A stretch of 64,000 nucleotides of DNA from QPJE01 sp051747745 (GCA_051747745.1 JBNJGL010000001.1:1-64000), one strand, 5' to 3'; shown: positions 24,442 through 33,279, counted from the stretch's first letter. The notes: generated from the letters alone by a model not told the origin. Program-made: numbers and translations.

Positions 24442-24846
24442 TTAATTACCTTCTTTTTCTGCCGCAAGAGCAAGCTTATAGATTCCGACCTGACGCATTC
24501 CATCCATAACTGAAACGACATTCTCGTATTTTGTATTTTTGTCTGCACTTATTATAACTACTAAAGAATCGGAATCAGAGTTTCTGTTATCGGCCTGTGC
24601 AATAATTTCAGCTAATTGAAGATTGTCACCTTCATAAAAGTAATTTCCATTTTCATCAATTTCCACTAAAAAATTTTCGGATGTCTGTTCTGTAGCAGTG
24701 ACAGCTCGTGGGAGCTGCATATCTATTCCATAAGGGTTTGTTCTAAAAGTTGTAAAAAGCATAAAGAAAACTAACAGAAAAAATATTACATCAATCATAG
24801 GAATAATATTGATAGAACTTTTCTTCTTAAGAGTAGTTCTGAACAT
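24442..24846 (-). CDS. exbD: ExbD/TolR-type proton-channel subunit
   Basis: This 134-residue protein has one membrane helix after a short basic cytoplasmic tail. 'INIIPMIDVIFFLLVFFML' includes the conserved membrane aspartate used for proton movement. The rest is a periplasmic domain with 'VEIDENGNYFYEG' and the final 'MRQVGIYKLALAAE'. ATG 24846 is chosen because GAGGTGAGG precedes it; the longer frame from 24876 starts inside exbB. It overlaps the exbB end by 20 bp. It works with ExbB to power TonB. Confidence 0.93.
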   Translation of the reverse strand: MFRTTLKKKSSINIIPMIDVIFFLLVFFMLFTTFRTNPYGIDMQLPRAVTATEQTSENFLVEIDENGNYFYEGDNLQLAEIIAQADNRNSDSDSLVVIISADKNTKYENVVSVMDGMRQVGIYKLALAAEKEGN

Positions 24847-25477
24847 TATCCTCACCTCTATTATTTCCAACAACATCTATTATCTCAACCATATTCAGAT
24901 TCATTTCATGTGCTTTTTTCTCAACTTTATGTGAGAAATATGAATAAAATATTGCTGTAGGAATAGCAATAATCAATCCCATAGCTGTACTGATAAGTGC
25001 GGCAGCAATGCCAGAACTAATTTGGGCGGGATTGGCAGCTCCTGCAGCAGTACCGAGGATATTGAAGCTGCTGATGATCCCTATAACTGTACCTAGAAGG
25101 CCCAGCAGTGGTGATATCATAGCAACAACATCCAGAATAGGCAGATGTTTTTCCATCTTTTTAATTTCATTTTCACCTACTGCCTGCAGAACTTCTCTTA
25201 ATCTGGCCGGATTTTCACTGTTGTGTGCTAGTGCAGTGGATAATAATTTTGCATTAGGACCTTTTTTTCCTTTTAATTCATTTAAAGCACTTAAAATATC
25301 GCCTTCTTCAACTAAAATTTCTATTCTTTTAATAAGACGAAAATTATTATCTTTATGTCTGGCAAAAAAGATTGCTTTTTCTATAATAACAGCAAGACTG
25401 AAAACTGATGCAAGCAAAAGCGGGATAGACATTGGACCTCCAAGTGAGAAAAAATTCCATATACGACTCAAATTCAA
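24827..25477 (-). CDS. exbB: ExbB/TolQ (MotA-type) proton-channel subunit
   Basis: This protein of about 216 residues has three membrane helices: an N-terminal one ('SIPLLLASVFSLAVIIEKA') and two late ones. The conserved block 'VVAMISPLLGLLGTVIGIIS' is followed by 'QISSGIAAALISTAMGLIIA', the family pore region. It forms the pentameric motor around ExbD. A TTG start at 25477 is chosen: AGGAG lies 8 bases before it, while the GTG at 25486 overlaps that site. It is the first gene of the exbB-exbD-tonB-SLH-sleB operon, downstream of a two-component system. Confidence 0.93.
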   Translation of the reverse strand: MNLSRIWNFFSLGGPMSIPLLLASVFSLAVIIEKAIFFARHKDNNFRLIKRIEILVEEGDILSALNELKGKKGPNAKLLSTALAHNSENPARLREVLQAVGENEIKKMEKHLPILDVVAMISPLLGLLGTVIGIISSFNILGTAAGAANPAQISSGIAAALISTAMGLIIAIPTAIFYSYFSHKVEKKAHEMNLNMVEIIDVVGNNRGEDNVQNYS

Positions 25478-25547
25478 ATTGATCACTCCTCATTATTAAT
25501 AATATTATTTATAAGTTCGCTAATACATAAGTTCTACATAAACGATT

Positions 25548-25577
25548 ATAATCCTTTCTTTAAATTAAGGATTATAG
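25548..25577 (-). terminator. Hairpin after the histidine kinase gene
   Basis: TATAATCCTT and AAGGATTATA form a 10-bp stem overlapping the kinase stop codon. On the minus strand only a weak T-rich tail follows, so some read-through into exbB is possible. Confidence 0.5.
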
Positions 25578-26981
25578 TGGTAAAATGACGGTAAAAATAG
25601 TTTTCTCCTGCTGGCTTTCAGCAGTTATAGTACCATCATGTGCTTCTACCAGTTCTTTGGTAATTGCCAGGCCTATACCTGTACCACCTGTCTCTTTAGA
25701 TCGCGACTGATCGGCTCGGTAAAATCTTTCGAAAATAAAAGGCAGATCTTTTTTTTCTATTCCTGTACCTGTGTTTAATATTTTGATCGAAATATGGCTG
25801 TCTTTTTTTGTGCTTTCTACATTTATTTTTCCTCCTGATTTGTTGTATTTAATAGCATTTTCTATAAGATTGTTAAAAATCTGTATTATACTGTCTCTAT
25901 CAGCCTTAATATGGATATCTGCTTCGAGATTTAAATTAACAGAAAGAGATTTTTCTTTTATATTAAACTTGTTTTTGCTTAGTATTTCTTTTAAGATAGA
26001 ATTCAACTCAAGATTTTCTTTATTTAAATTAACAATTTTATTTTGTGCCTCACTGTATTCTTGAAGCTGATCAATAAGGCGAATCAGGCGTTCTGATTCC
26101 TCCTGTAGTTCTTCTATAGTTTCTCCATCAAGATCCATCAAACCATCTTCTACAGCTTCTAAATAGCCTTTAATGGTAGTAACTGGTGTACGCAGCTCAT
26201 GGGCCAGATCAGAAGTGGAATCTTTTCTTATTTTTTCAAGTTTTTCAAGTTTAGCTGTCATTATATTAAAAGATTTTCCGAGTTCAGCAAGTTCATCATT
26301 TCCTTTTATATCAACCTTCTGTCCGTAATTACCATCGGCAACATTTATTGCAGATCTATTTAGCTTCAAAAGAGGTTTAGTAATATATTTAGAAAGAAAA
26401 AACGTCATTAAAGCAGCAGCAGCTGCAACCAGTATTCCACTAATGAAAATAGCATTAAAAACGCTTTTCTTAAAATACTGATAAATACCAGACTCAGATT
26501 CTGTCCCCAGTGAAATTTCTTTCCAGTATATATACGCTTTTGAAGATTCACCTATTGTTATTTCGTTTACTCTTGTTTTACCGGGGAAATCATCAGGTGA
26601 AATTTGACTTTGCACAGGCATATGAGAAGAGCCCATCATAGGACCCATCCTCCTCATCATATTATTCATCTGCCCTCCTGAACCTGGACTGTAAATATAT
26701 TTTCCCCTTTCTTGTTTGTCTAACCTGAGCCAGATAGGAATTCTATTTGCTCTTGTAAAATTATTGATAATATCATTTAATTCTGAAGTGTTGATATTAG
26801 ATTCAACCAGATTATCTTTTAATATTTCTGCCAGTTCAAGTATACTATCTTCTCTCTGCATATTTACAAAATCATTAAACCGTTCCCCAACAGAGTAATT
26901 AATAAAAAATCCGGCCAGTGAAAGGCTTAATACAATTAAAATAATTAGTATAAAAAATAATTTAAAACTCAGCCTGCTCAT
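25572..26981 (-). CDS. Sensor histidine kinase with Met-rich sensor loop
   Basis: This 469-residue kinase has two membrane helices (about 8-28 and 172-195) around an extracytoplasmic sensor. A HAMP linker, a HisKA domain with phospho-acceptor His261 ('DLAHELRTPVTTIKGY') and an HATPase_c domain ('NLIENAIKYNKSGG', 'FERFYRADQSRSKETGGTGI') follow. Residues 105-121 of the sensor hold seven methionines and a histidine, which suggests soft-metal sensing such as Cu(I) or Ag(I), though this is inferred. Its ATG overlaps the stop of the response regulator gene as TAATG, so the pair is co-expressed. Confidence 0.9.
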   Translation of the reverse strand: MSRLSFKLFFILIILIVLSLSLAGFFINYSVGERFNDFVNMQREDSILELAEILKDNLVESNINTSELNDIINNFTRANRIPIWLRLDKQERGKYIYSPGSGGQMNNMMRRMGPMMGSSHMPVQSQISPDDFPGKTRVNEITIGESSKAYIYWKEISLGTESESGIYQYFKKSVFNAIFISGILVAAAAALMTFFLSKYITKPLLKLNRSAINVADGNYGQKVDIKGNDELAELGKSFNIMTAKLEKLEKIRKDSTSDLAHELRTPVTTIKGYLEAVEDGLMDLDGETIEELQEESERLIRLIDQLQEYSEAQNKIVNLNKENLELNSILKEILSKNKFNIKEKSLSVNLNLEADIHIKADRDSIIQIFNNLIENAIKYNKSGGKINVESTKKDSHISIKILNTGTGIEKKDLPFIFERFYRADQSRSKETGGTGIGLAITKELVEAHDGTITAESQQEKTIFTVILPL

Positions 26982-27670
26982 TATTTATCACCAACAAATT
27001 TATAACCAGCTCCATAAACTGTGATTATATATTGATCCTTTTTAAAGTTCATTTTTTTTCTGATATTTTTTATATGAGCATCTATAGTTCTATCAAAACC
27101 ACTAAATTCAAGGCCCATAACTTTGTCAGCCAGCTGTTCTCGAGAAAGAACCTGACCTGCATTATTAACAAGTTCAAGAAGGATTTTAAATTCAGTATTT
27201 GTTAAATCTATATTTTTATCATTCAATAATACAGTCATTTTTTCTGGATAAATTTTTATATTTCCATCTGAAAATGAGAGTATATTTGCTTTTATTTTGT
27301 CAAAATCAGTCCTTCTCAAAATAGCTTTTACTCTGGCGATAAGTTCTTTTGGGCTGAAAGGTTTAGTAAGATAGTCATCAGCTCCAAAATCAAAACCTTC
27401 AATTTTATTTTCTTCACTGCTTTTGGCAGTGAGCATCAGGATAGGTATATCCGAAACCTGTCTTATTTTTTGACACACTTTTTCTCCACTAATCTCCGGC
27501 AGCATAAGATCCAGAATAATAAAGTCGATATTATCATCTGAATTAAAAATATCAAGAGCTACTCGACCATTTTCAGCTTCAACTGCAGAAAAATTACTGT
27601 TTTCTAAATAAGTTTTTATTAATTTTCTAATTTTTGCTTCATCTTCAACAATTAAAATTTTATTATTCAT
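26981..27670 (-). CDS. OmpR-family response regulator
   Basis: This 229-residue regulator has a receiver domain with acidic pocket 'VEDEAKIRK', a phospho-acceptor Asp in 'FIILDLMLPEISG' and Lys in 'DDYLTKPFSPKELIA'. The C-terminal winged helix has 'LTNTEFKILLELVNNAG' and 'FDRTIDAHIKNIRKKM'. It is the partner of the kinase encoded immediately downstream. Target genes are unknown; the envelope operon beginning 95 bp beyond the kinase is one candidate. GAAGGTG precedes the ATG. Confidence 0.93.
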   Translation of the reverse strand: MNNKILIVEDEAKIRKLIKTYLENSNFSAVEAENGRVALDIFNSDDNIDFIILDLMLPEISGEKVCQKIRQVSDIPILMLTAKSSEENKIEGFDFGADDYLTKPFSPKELIARVKAILRRTDFDKIKANILSFSDGNIKIYPEKMTVLLNDKNIDLTNTEFKILLELVNNAGQVLSREQLADKVMGLEFSGFDRTIDAHIKNIRKKMNFKKDQYIITVYGAGYKFVGDK

Positions 27671-27683
27671 AAAAACACCTTCT

Positions 27684-28625
27684 TTAGAGATTTTCCATAA
27701 AAACTCTTCTCCAGTTCAAATATAATATTTTTTCTATTTCTTCAGTATTATATCCATTTTCAGCCAGCTTTTCAGCAAGCAGCTGAAGTTTGCCTATATT
27801 TTCAAAATTTACTGGTGTGTTAGTAATGCCATCATAATCAGAGCCGATTCCAACAGATTCAATGCCACCTTTATTGACTATATAATCTATATGTTTAATT
27901 ATATCACGATAATCTATTTGAATATCCGTATTTAAAAACTCAGGACAGAAATTAATCCCTATTAGTCCACCATTTTCTGCTATTGCTTTAATTTGATTAT
28001 CATTTAGATTTCGGTCTATATTTCTAATGTTTTTTACATTTGAATGAGAAGCAACAACCGGTTTGGAGCTTATTTCTAAAACTTCCCAGAAACCTTCAGG
28101 ACTGATGTGAGACAAATCAACAGTAATTCCCAGCTGATTCATCAGTTCTACTGCCTGTCTACCCAGATTAGTTAAACCTCCACCACTGTTGATTGTAAGT
28201 CCATCTGCCAGCATATTGCGCCTGTTCCAGGTTAGTGTTATTAATCTAACTCCAAGCTTATAAAAAATATTTAATTGATCCAGTTCAGTTACTGCATCCG
28301 CTCCTTCAAGACTTAATACTGCAGATATTTTATTGTTCGTTTCCGAATTTATAATATCATTACTGTTTCTAATGTGAACGATATCTTTTTTAGATGCTAT
28401 TTTTTTATGAAAGATATTAATATAGTGTAGGGTTCTTTTTAATGCATTTTCTGGAAAATATGCATCTTCAATAAAGACAGCAAAAACCTCTAAGGCAATA
28501 TTACCTTCTTTAAGTTTTGGAAGATCAACATGAAATCCCTCGTTATTATTTTCAAAATTAAACCTATCATCTCTGCTAAAATTTAAAAGAACATCTGTAT
28601 GACCATCAGCAATTTTATATTTCAA
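27684..28625 (-). CDS. Membrane dipeptidase (peptidase M19)
   Basis: This 313-residue zinc enzyme of the renal dipeptidase family cleaves dipeptides, including D-amino-acid ones. Metal ligands are visible: the HxD pair in 'ADGHTDVLLN', the glutamate in 'LSLEGADAV', histidines in 'DLSHIS' and 'ASHSN', and an aspartate in 'GSDYDG'. There is no signal peptide, so it is probably cytoplasmic despite the family name. The start is a TTG about 10 bases after GGAG. It precedes the response regulator gene by 13 bp and may share its transcript. Confidence 0.9.
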   Translation of the reverse strand: MKYKIADGHTDVLLNFSRDDRFNFENNNEGFHVDLPKLKEGNIALEVFAVFIEDAYFPENALKRTLHYINIFHKKIASKKDIVHIRNSNDIINSETNNKISAVLSLEGADAVTELDQLNIFYKLGVRLITLTWNRRNMLADGLTINSGGGLTNLGRQAVELMNQLGITVDLSHISPEGFWEVLEISSKPVVASHSNVKNIRNIDRNLNDNQIKAIAENGGLIGINFCPEFLNTDIQIDYRDIIKHIDYIVNKGGIESVGIGSDYDGITNTPVNFENIGKLQLLAEKLAENGYNTEEIEKILYLNWRRVFMENL

Positions 28626-28712
28626 ATTTATTCATCTCCTAAAAATTTCTCTTTAATTTATATTCTTTAATTTATATTATATAGCCTTTTACTATAATAA
28701 AACAAGCTATAA

Positions 28713-28750
28713 TAAAAAAAATCTGTCTGCCTTTTACAGCAAACAGATTT
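28713..28750 (-). terminator. Terminator after spoVS
   Basis: On the minus strand AAATCTGT pairs with ACAGATTT, with extra TGC/GCA pairing inside, followed by eight T. It lies just beyond spoVS. Confidence 0.9.
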
Positions 28751-28760
28751 ATAATAATTC

Positions 28761-29021
28761 TTAACGCGGTTCTACGATTAATTTTATTGCAGTTCTTTCT
28801 TCTCCATCAATCTCAATATCTGTAAATGCAGGAATACAGATAAGATCAATTCCACTGGGGGCGACAAATCCTCTTGCAATAGCTACTGCCTTTACACCTT
28901 GATTGAGGGCTCCGGCGCCGATAGCCTGTAGTTCAGCATTTCCCCTTTCACGTAAAACACCGGCTAATGCCCCTGCGACTTTGTTTGGACTTGAATTTGA
29001 TGATACTTTTAATACTTCCAT
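28761..29021 (-). CDS. spoVS: Stage V sporulation protein S (SpoVS)
   Basis: This 86-residue protein of the highly conserved SpoVS family is related to Alba nucleic-acid-binding folds. Typical segments are 'LKVSSNSSPNKVAGALAGVL', 'AIGAGALNQGVKAVAIARGF' and 'AIKLIVEPR'. It affects spore coat and septum formation in Bacillus but also occurs in many non-sporulating bacteria. AAGGAGG precedes the ATG. The order rny-ymdB-spoVS matches Bacillus. A sporulation role here cannot be judged from the window. Confidence 0.96.
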   Translation of the reverse strand: MEVLKVSSNSSPNKVAGALAGVLRERGNAELQAIGAGALNQGVKAVAIARGFVAPSGIDLICIPAFTDIEIDGEERTAIKLIVEPR

Positions 29022-29127
29022 GTTCGTAAATTACCTCCTTGTTTTGTTAAAAATTAACTCCCTCTATATAATATATTAGTCACAGATGAAATAAATTCCT
29101 GCCTTATTATTAAAATAAATATAATTT

Positions 29128-29904
29128 TTAATTATTTTTCTTTATTTCCATGATTTGTTTACCTGAACAGCTAGAATTATCAATTTTTATTACAGCTCCT
29201 TCTAGTTTAACAGAGCCAGTTGCCACCTCATAATTTACCGGTAATTGAGTTATATGTTTTTCGACCATTTTATCTATTTTCATACCCAGTATGGAATTAA
29301 CTGCTCCAGTTAAACCAGCATCAGTAATATAAGCGGTTCCTCCAGGAAGTATCTGTGCATCGGAAGTCTGTACATGTGTGTGTGTTCCAACAACAGCAGC
29401 AACTTTCCCATCAACAGAATGGGCAAAAGCCAGTTTTTCTCCAGTAGCTTCAGCATGAAAGTCAACAATAATAATATCTGATTTATTTTTTATTTCATCT
29501 ATATTTTCCTGGAAAACATGATAGGGAGAATTATAATTGTTCATATATATCTGTCCAATTAAATTAACAACTGCAATTTTCAATCCGTTTTTTTCAATAA
29601 TTGTCCAACCGCGACCGGGATTATCCGGAAAATAGTTTAAAGGTCTAATCAGTCGTTCTTCATCATCAATAAAAGTAAAAATATTTTTATTATCCCAGGT
29701 GTGATTTCCCATAGTTAAGCAGTCTATACCATAATCAAATAATTCATCTGCAACTTTTTTTGTTATTCCAAATCCTCCAGCAGAGTTTTCTCCATTTGCA
29801 ATAACAAGAGAAATATTATTTTTTTCAATAATTCTGTCCAAAAATAATCTGACTGCTCTTCTGCCGGCTCTTCCTACTATATCTCCAATAAATAATATGT
29901 TCAT
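29128..29904 (-). CDS. ymdB: YmdB-family metallophosphoesterase
   Basis: This 258-residue di-metal phosphodiesterase has ligand motifs 'FIGDIVGRAGRRA', 'NGENSAGGFGI', 'TMGNHTWDN', 'DFHAEATGEK' and 'VVGTHTHVQTSD'. YmdB hydrolyses 2',3'-cyclic nucleotides and influences biofilm and motility decisions in Bacillus. It lies between rny and spoVS, the conserved order. AGAGGAATG lies before the ATG. The C-terminal tail is Lys/Asn-rich and ordinary. Length matches the family. Confidence 0.95.
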   Translation of the reverse strand: MNILFIGDIVGRAGRRAVRLFLDRIIEKNNISLVIANGENSAGGFGITKKVADELFDYGIDCLTMGNHTWDNKNIFTFIDDEERLIRPLNYFPDNPGRGWTIIEKNGLKIAVVNLIGQIYMNNYNSPYHVFQENIDEIKNKSDIIIVDFHAEATGEKLAFAHSVDGKVAAVVGTHTHVQTSDAQILPGGTAYITDAGLTGAVNSILGMKIDKMVEKHITQLPVNYEVATGSVKLEGAVIKIDNSSCSGKQIMEIKKNN

Positions 29905-29946
29905 TTTATCATTCCTCTGTTAATTTATATGTTCAATGATATGAAT

Positions 29947-29970
29947 AAAAGGCTCCTCAAATGAGGAGCC
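29947..29970 (-). terminator. Terminator after rny
   Basis: GGCTCCTC (29951-29958) pairs with GAGGAGCC (29963-29970); TTTTATT follows on the minus strand. Confidence 0.88.
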
Positions 29971-29989
29971 CTGTTGTTTTCAGATCTAA

Positions 29990-31534
29990 TTATTTAGCAT
30001 AATCAACTACCCTGGTTTCACGAATTATCACTACCTTGATCTGTCCAGGATAATCAAGGCTGTTTTCAATTTTCTTGGTAATATCTCTAACCAGTTTACT
30101 GGTTTCAATATCATTAATTTTGTCCGGTTCAACAATTACTCTGATTTCTCTACCTGCTTGAATTGCGTAAGCTTTTTCTACACCAGAAAAAGATTCACCA
30201 ATTGTTTCTAATTCTTCAAGTCTTTTAATATAAGACTCTAAGGTTTCTTTTCGTGCTCCTGGTCTAGCTGCTGAGATTGCATCAGCGGCAGCTACCAGAA
30301 CTGCTTCAATAGAATGGAATTCTACATCACCGTGATGTGCTTCAATAGTGTGAAGAACTTTTTCGCTCTCACCATATTTTCTAGCAGTATCAACACCAAT
30401 TTTGACATGTGGTCCTTCTACTTCGTGATCTATAGATTTTCCAATATCATGTAAAAGTCCACCTCTTTTTGCTAGAGTTACATCTGCTCCTAATTCTGCA
30501 GCCATAATTCCTGCTAAATATGAGACTTCAAGTGAATGTTGAAGAACATTCTGTCCATAACTTGTTCTAAACTTTAATCGGCCAAGTAATTTGACCAGTT
30601 CAGGATTTAGACCATGAACTCCAGTATCAAATGTTGCCTGTTCTCCAATTTCCTTTACATGTTGATCCAGTTCTTCGCGGGCCTTTTCAACCATTTCTTC
30701 TATTCTAGCAGGATGGATTCTACCATCAACAATTAATTTTTCTAAAGCTATGCGGGCTATCTCACGTCTTATTGGATCAAATCCAGAGATAACAACAGCT
30801 TCAGGAGTATCATCAATGATAAGGTCAATACCTGTTAGACTTTCTAATGTCCTGATGTTTCTTCCTTCTCTACCTATTATTCTACCTTTCATATCATCAT
30901 TAGGCAGGGATACAACAGAAACAGTCGATTCTGTGACATGGTCTGCAGCACATCTCTGAATAGCAAGAGATATTATCTCTCTGGCTTTTTTCTCAGATTC
31001 TTCTTTAGCCTGTGCTTCTTTTTCTTTGATCATTTTTGCAAATTCATGATCAAGTTCAGACTCAACTTTGTTGAGAAGATAGTCTTTAGCTTCATCCTGT
31101 GATAAACCGGAAATTTGTTCGAGTTTTTCTTTCTGTTCTTCTTTTAATTTTTTTATTTCCTGTTCATCACGGCTGAGATTCTTTTCTCTATCTTTAATAC
31201 TCTGCTCTTTGCGTTCCAGATTTTCAGCTTTTCTATCAAGGCTTTCTTCTTTATGCATCAAGCGATTTTCCAGTTTCTGTAATTCGTCACGTCTTTTTTG
31301 GCTCTCGCGATTAGCTTCTTCTCTGATATTATGAGCTTCCTCTTTTGCTTCAAGAGTAATCTCTTTTTTCTTGGCTTTTGCCTCTCTTTCAGCAGATTCC
31401 AGAATTTTTTTGGCTTCTTCTTCTGCTGATTGAATACGAGCTTCAGCAATATATTTTCTAATAAAATATCCAATTAGTAATCCAAGAGGTAGGGCTATTA
31501 TTAAATACAAAACACCTCCGTTAATATTATTCAC
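29990..31534 (-). CDS. rny: Ribonuclease Y
   Basis: This 514-residue membrane-anchored endoribonuclease starts mRNA decay. It has an N-terminal helix ('LYLIIALPLGLLIGYF'), a long charged coiled coil (about 30-200), a KH RNA-binding domain ('DDMKGRIIGREGRNIRTLE') and an HD catalytic domain ('GGLLHDIGKSIDHE'). The annotated GTG at 31534 directly touches a GGGGG sequence. A TTG at 31510, after AACGGAGGTG, is an alternative but would shorten the membrane helix. The start is therefore unsure by eight codons. Confidence 0.95.
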   Translation of the reverse strand: MNNINGGVLYLIIALPLGLLIGYFIRKYIAEARIQSAEEEAKKILESAEREAKAKKKEITLEAKEEAHNIREEANRESQKRRDELQKLENRLMHKEESLDRKAENLERKEQSIKDREKNLSRDEQEIKKLKEEQKEKLEQISGLSQDEAKDYLLNKVESELDHEFAKMIKEKEAQAKEESEKKAREIISLAIQRCAADHVTESTVSVVSLPNDDMKGRIIGREGRNIRTLESLTGIDLIIDDTPEAVVISGFDPIRREIARIALEKLIVDGRIHPARIEEMVEKAREELDQHVKEIGEQATFDTGVHGLNPELVKLLGRLKFRTSYGQNVLQHSLEVSYLAGIMAAELGADVTLAKRGGLLHDIGKSIDHEVEGPHVKIGVDTARKYGESEKVLHTIEAHHGDVEFHSIEAVLVAAADAISAARPGARKETLESYIKRLEELETIGESFSGVEKAYAIQAGREIRVIVEPDKINDIETSKLVRDITKKIENSLDYPGQIKVVIIRETRVVDYAK

Positions 31535-31643
31535 CCCCTATTCTATATTCAATTTTTAATTTTTTTATTTACGTTTACTAATAATATTTTAACTTTTTTA
31601 TGTGATTCTGTCAAGAAAGTAAAAAAACAGCCCTATTTTAAAT

Positions 31644-31673
31644 AAAAAAAGGCCTGTATTTTTGATACAGACC
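31644..31673 (-). terminator. Terminator after recX
   Basis: On the minus strand GGTCTGTAT pairs with ATACAGGCC (31651-31673) and a run of seven T follows. It ends the recA-recX transcript. Confidence 0.9.
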
Positions 31674-31685
31674 ATTTCTTTTGTC

Positions 31686-32135
31686 TTATTCGGTTGTTTT
31701 ATTGATTATATCATATGTGAAACCTTTATTGGAAAGATAATTTTTTAGCTTCAGACTGTTTTTTTCCTCATCTTTATGTTTTCTCAACCATTTTTCTACT
31801 AGTTTTTCCGCCATTTTAGTCTCATCTTCTGCACTTAAGTACTTATTTAGTGACTTATCGATTAATTCTCTTTTTAAACCTTTTTTCAGCAGTTCTCTGT
31901 AGATTAATCTTCTGCCTCTTGGATGATTATTTATTCTTGATCTTATCCACTGTTCTGCAAATCTATTTTCATTGATTAAATCATTTTTAAGTAGATAATT
32001 GATTGTCTGTTCAACAACATCACTATTAAATCCCTTTTTGAATAATCTATCCTTCATTTCCTTTACTGTTCTTTCTCGATATGTGAGGAGATGAAAAGCT
32101 TTGTTTTTAGCTTTCTGAATTTCTTCTGAATCCAT
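31686..32135 (-). CDS. recX: RecX, regulator of RecA
   Basis: This 149-residue protein is made of three-helix repeats. Family features are 'AFHLLTYRERTVKEMKDRL', 'GFNSDVVEQTINYLLKNDL' and 'RFAEQWIRSR'. RecX binds RecA filaments and limits or caps their growth. It begins 5 bp after the recA stop, and the two are surely co-transcribed under the LexA-controlled promoter. The length is near the short end for Firmicutes but all repeats are represented. Confidence 0.93.
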   Translation of the reverse strand: MDSEEIQKAKNKAFHLLTYRERTVKEMKDRLFKKGFNSDVVEQTINYLLKNDLINENRFAEQWIRSRINNHPRGRRLIYRELLKKGLKRELIDKSLNKYLSAEDETKMAEKLVEKWLRKHKDEEKNSLKLKNYLSNKGFTYDIINKTTE

Positions 32136-32140
32136 ATAAT

Positions 32141-33184
32141 TTAATCCTCTTTTTCTTCTGTTTTATCTTCGTTTTCTTCTTCTTCATCACCGGCAGTAAG
32201 GCCGACTTTTACACGTATTTTATGATCTATTTCTTCTTTAATTTCGGGATTATCATTTAGGAAATCTTTAGAATTTTCCCTACCCTGACCAAGCCGGACA
32301 TCTCCATAAGAATACCAGGAACCTGCTCGATCAACAACTCCTATTTCTTCTCCAAGATCTATCAGGCAGCCTGCCTGAGAAATGCCTGTTCCATACATTA
32401 TATCAAACTCTGCTTTTCTAAATGGAGGAGCAACTTTGTTTTTAACAACCTTTACCCTGGCTGTACTTCCTATAATTTTATCTCCATCTTTAATGGTTTG
32501 AGAGCGGCGAATTTCAATTCTGACAGAAGAATAAAATTTAAGTGCACGACCACCTGGTGTAACTTCCGGATTTCCAAACATAACTCCGACTTTTTCTCTA
32601 ATTTGATTAATAAAAATACAGGCAGTTTTAGATTTACTTATTGCACCGGATAATTTTCTCATAGCCTGTGACATCAATCTTGCCTGCAGACCAACATGTG
32701 TATCACCCATATCTCCTTCTAATTCCGCTTTTGGAACAAGAGCAGCTACAGAGTCGACAATTACCAGATCAACAGCACTACTTCTAACTAGAGCCTCAGT
32801 AATTTCCAGTGCTTCCTCTCCATTATTCGGCTGTGAGATTAAAAGATTATCTATATCTACACCCAAATTTTCTGCATAACGTGGATCAAGTGCATGTTCT
32901 GCATCGATAAAAGCTGCAATCCCATCTAATTTTTGTGTTTCTGCTATAATGTGAAGCCCCAGAGTTGTTTTACCGGAGGATTCATTACCATAGAGTTCAA
33001 TTATTCTTCCTCTTGGGATACCTCCTACCCCTAATGCTAAGTCAAGAGGTAAAGCTCCGGTAGGAATTGATTCTACATTCAGTGATGTAGTATCACCCAG
33101 TTTCATTATTGAACCTTTTCCAAACTGTTTTTCAATCTTTTTTAAAGCCATGTCTAAAGCTTTTTCTTTCTCCTTATTTGTCAA
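32141..33184 (-). CDS. recA: RecA recombinase
   Basis: This 347-residue strand-exchange ATPase and SOS co-protease has Walker A 'GNESSGKTTLG', Walker B 'VDLVIVDSVAAL', 'NQIREKVGVMFGNPE' (loop L1 region) and 'TPGGRALKFYSSVRI'. The tail after about residue 330 is strongly acidic. The start is TTG (33184) with GGGGAGGAAG about 9 bases before it, and the protein begins 'TNKEKEKALDMAL'. The promoter holds a LexA box. recX follows at once. All motifs are intact. Confidence 0.98.
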   Translation of the reverse strand: MTNKEKEKALDMALKKIEKQFGKGSIMKLGDTTSLNVESIPTGALPLDLALGVGGIPRGRIIELYGNESSGKTTLGLHIIAETQKLDGIAAFIDAEHALDPRYAENLGVDIDNLLISQPNNGEEALEITEALVRSSAVDLVIVDSVAALVPKAELEGDMGDTHVGLQARLMSQAMRKLSGAISKSKTACIFINQIREKVGVMFGNPEVTPGGRALKFYSSVRIEIRRSQTIKDGDKIIGSTARVKVVKNKVAPPFRKAEFDIMYGTGISQAGCLIDLGEEIGVVDRAGSWYSYGDVRLGQGRENSKDFLNDNPEIKEEIDHKIRVKVGLTAGDEEEENEDKTEEKED

Positions 33185-33246
33185 TATGATCTTCCTCCCC
33201 AGATGGTGTTAATAATTTATCGTATAATTTATATTACCTAATATAT

Positions 33247-33275
33247 ATTATAGAACAAATGTTTTGTTTTTGCAA
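33247..33275 (-). promoter_or_regulatory. recA promoter with embedded LexA box
   Basis: Minus-strand TTGCAA (33275-33270) and TATAAT (33252-33247) are 17 bp apart. AGAACAAATGTTTT (33252-33265) lies in the spacer and has the GAAC-4N-GTTT form of LexA box 3 at lexA. Confidence 0.75.
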
Positions 33276-33279
33276 GCTG

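Noticed and set aside
25008..25499. 163-codon plus-strand open frame opposite exbB
   Set aside because: It mirrors exbB, which has clear family motifs and a Shine-Dalgarno site; the translation resembles no family.
28626..28712. Possible riboswitch before the M19 dipeptidase gene
   Set aside because: The short AT-rich leader shows no conserved aptamer-like sequence; most of it is the space beyond the spoVS terminator.
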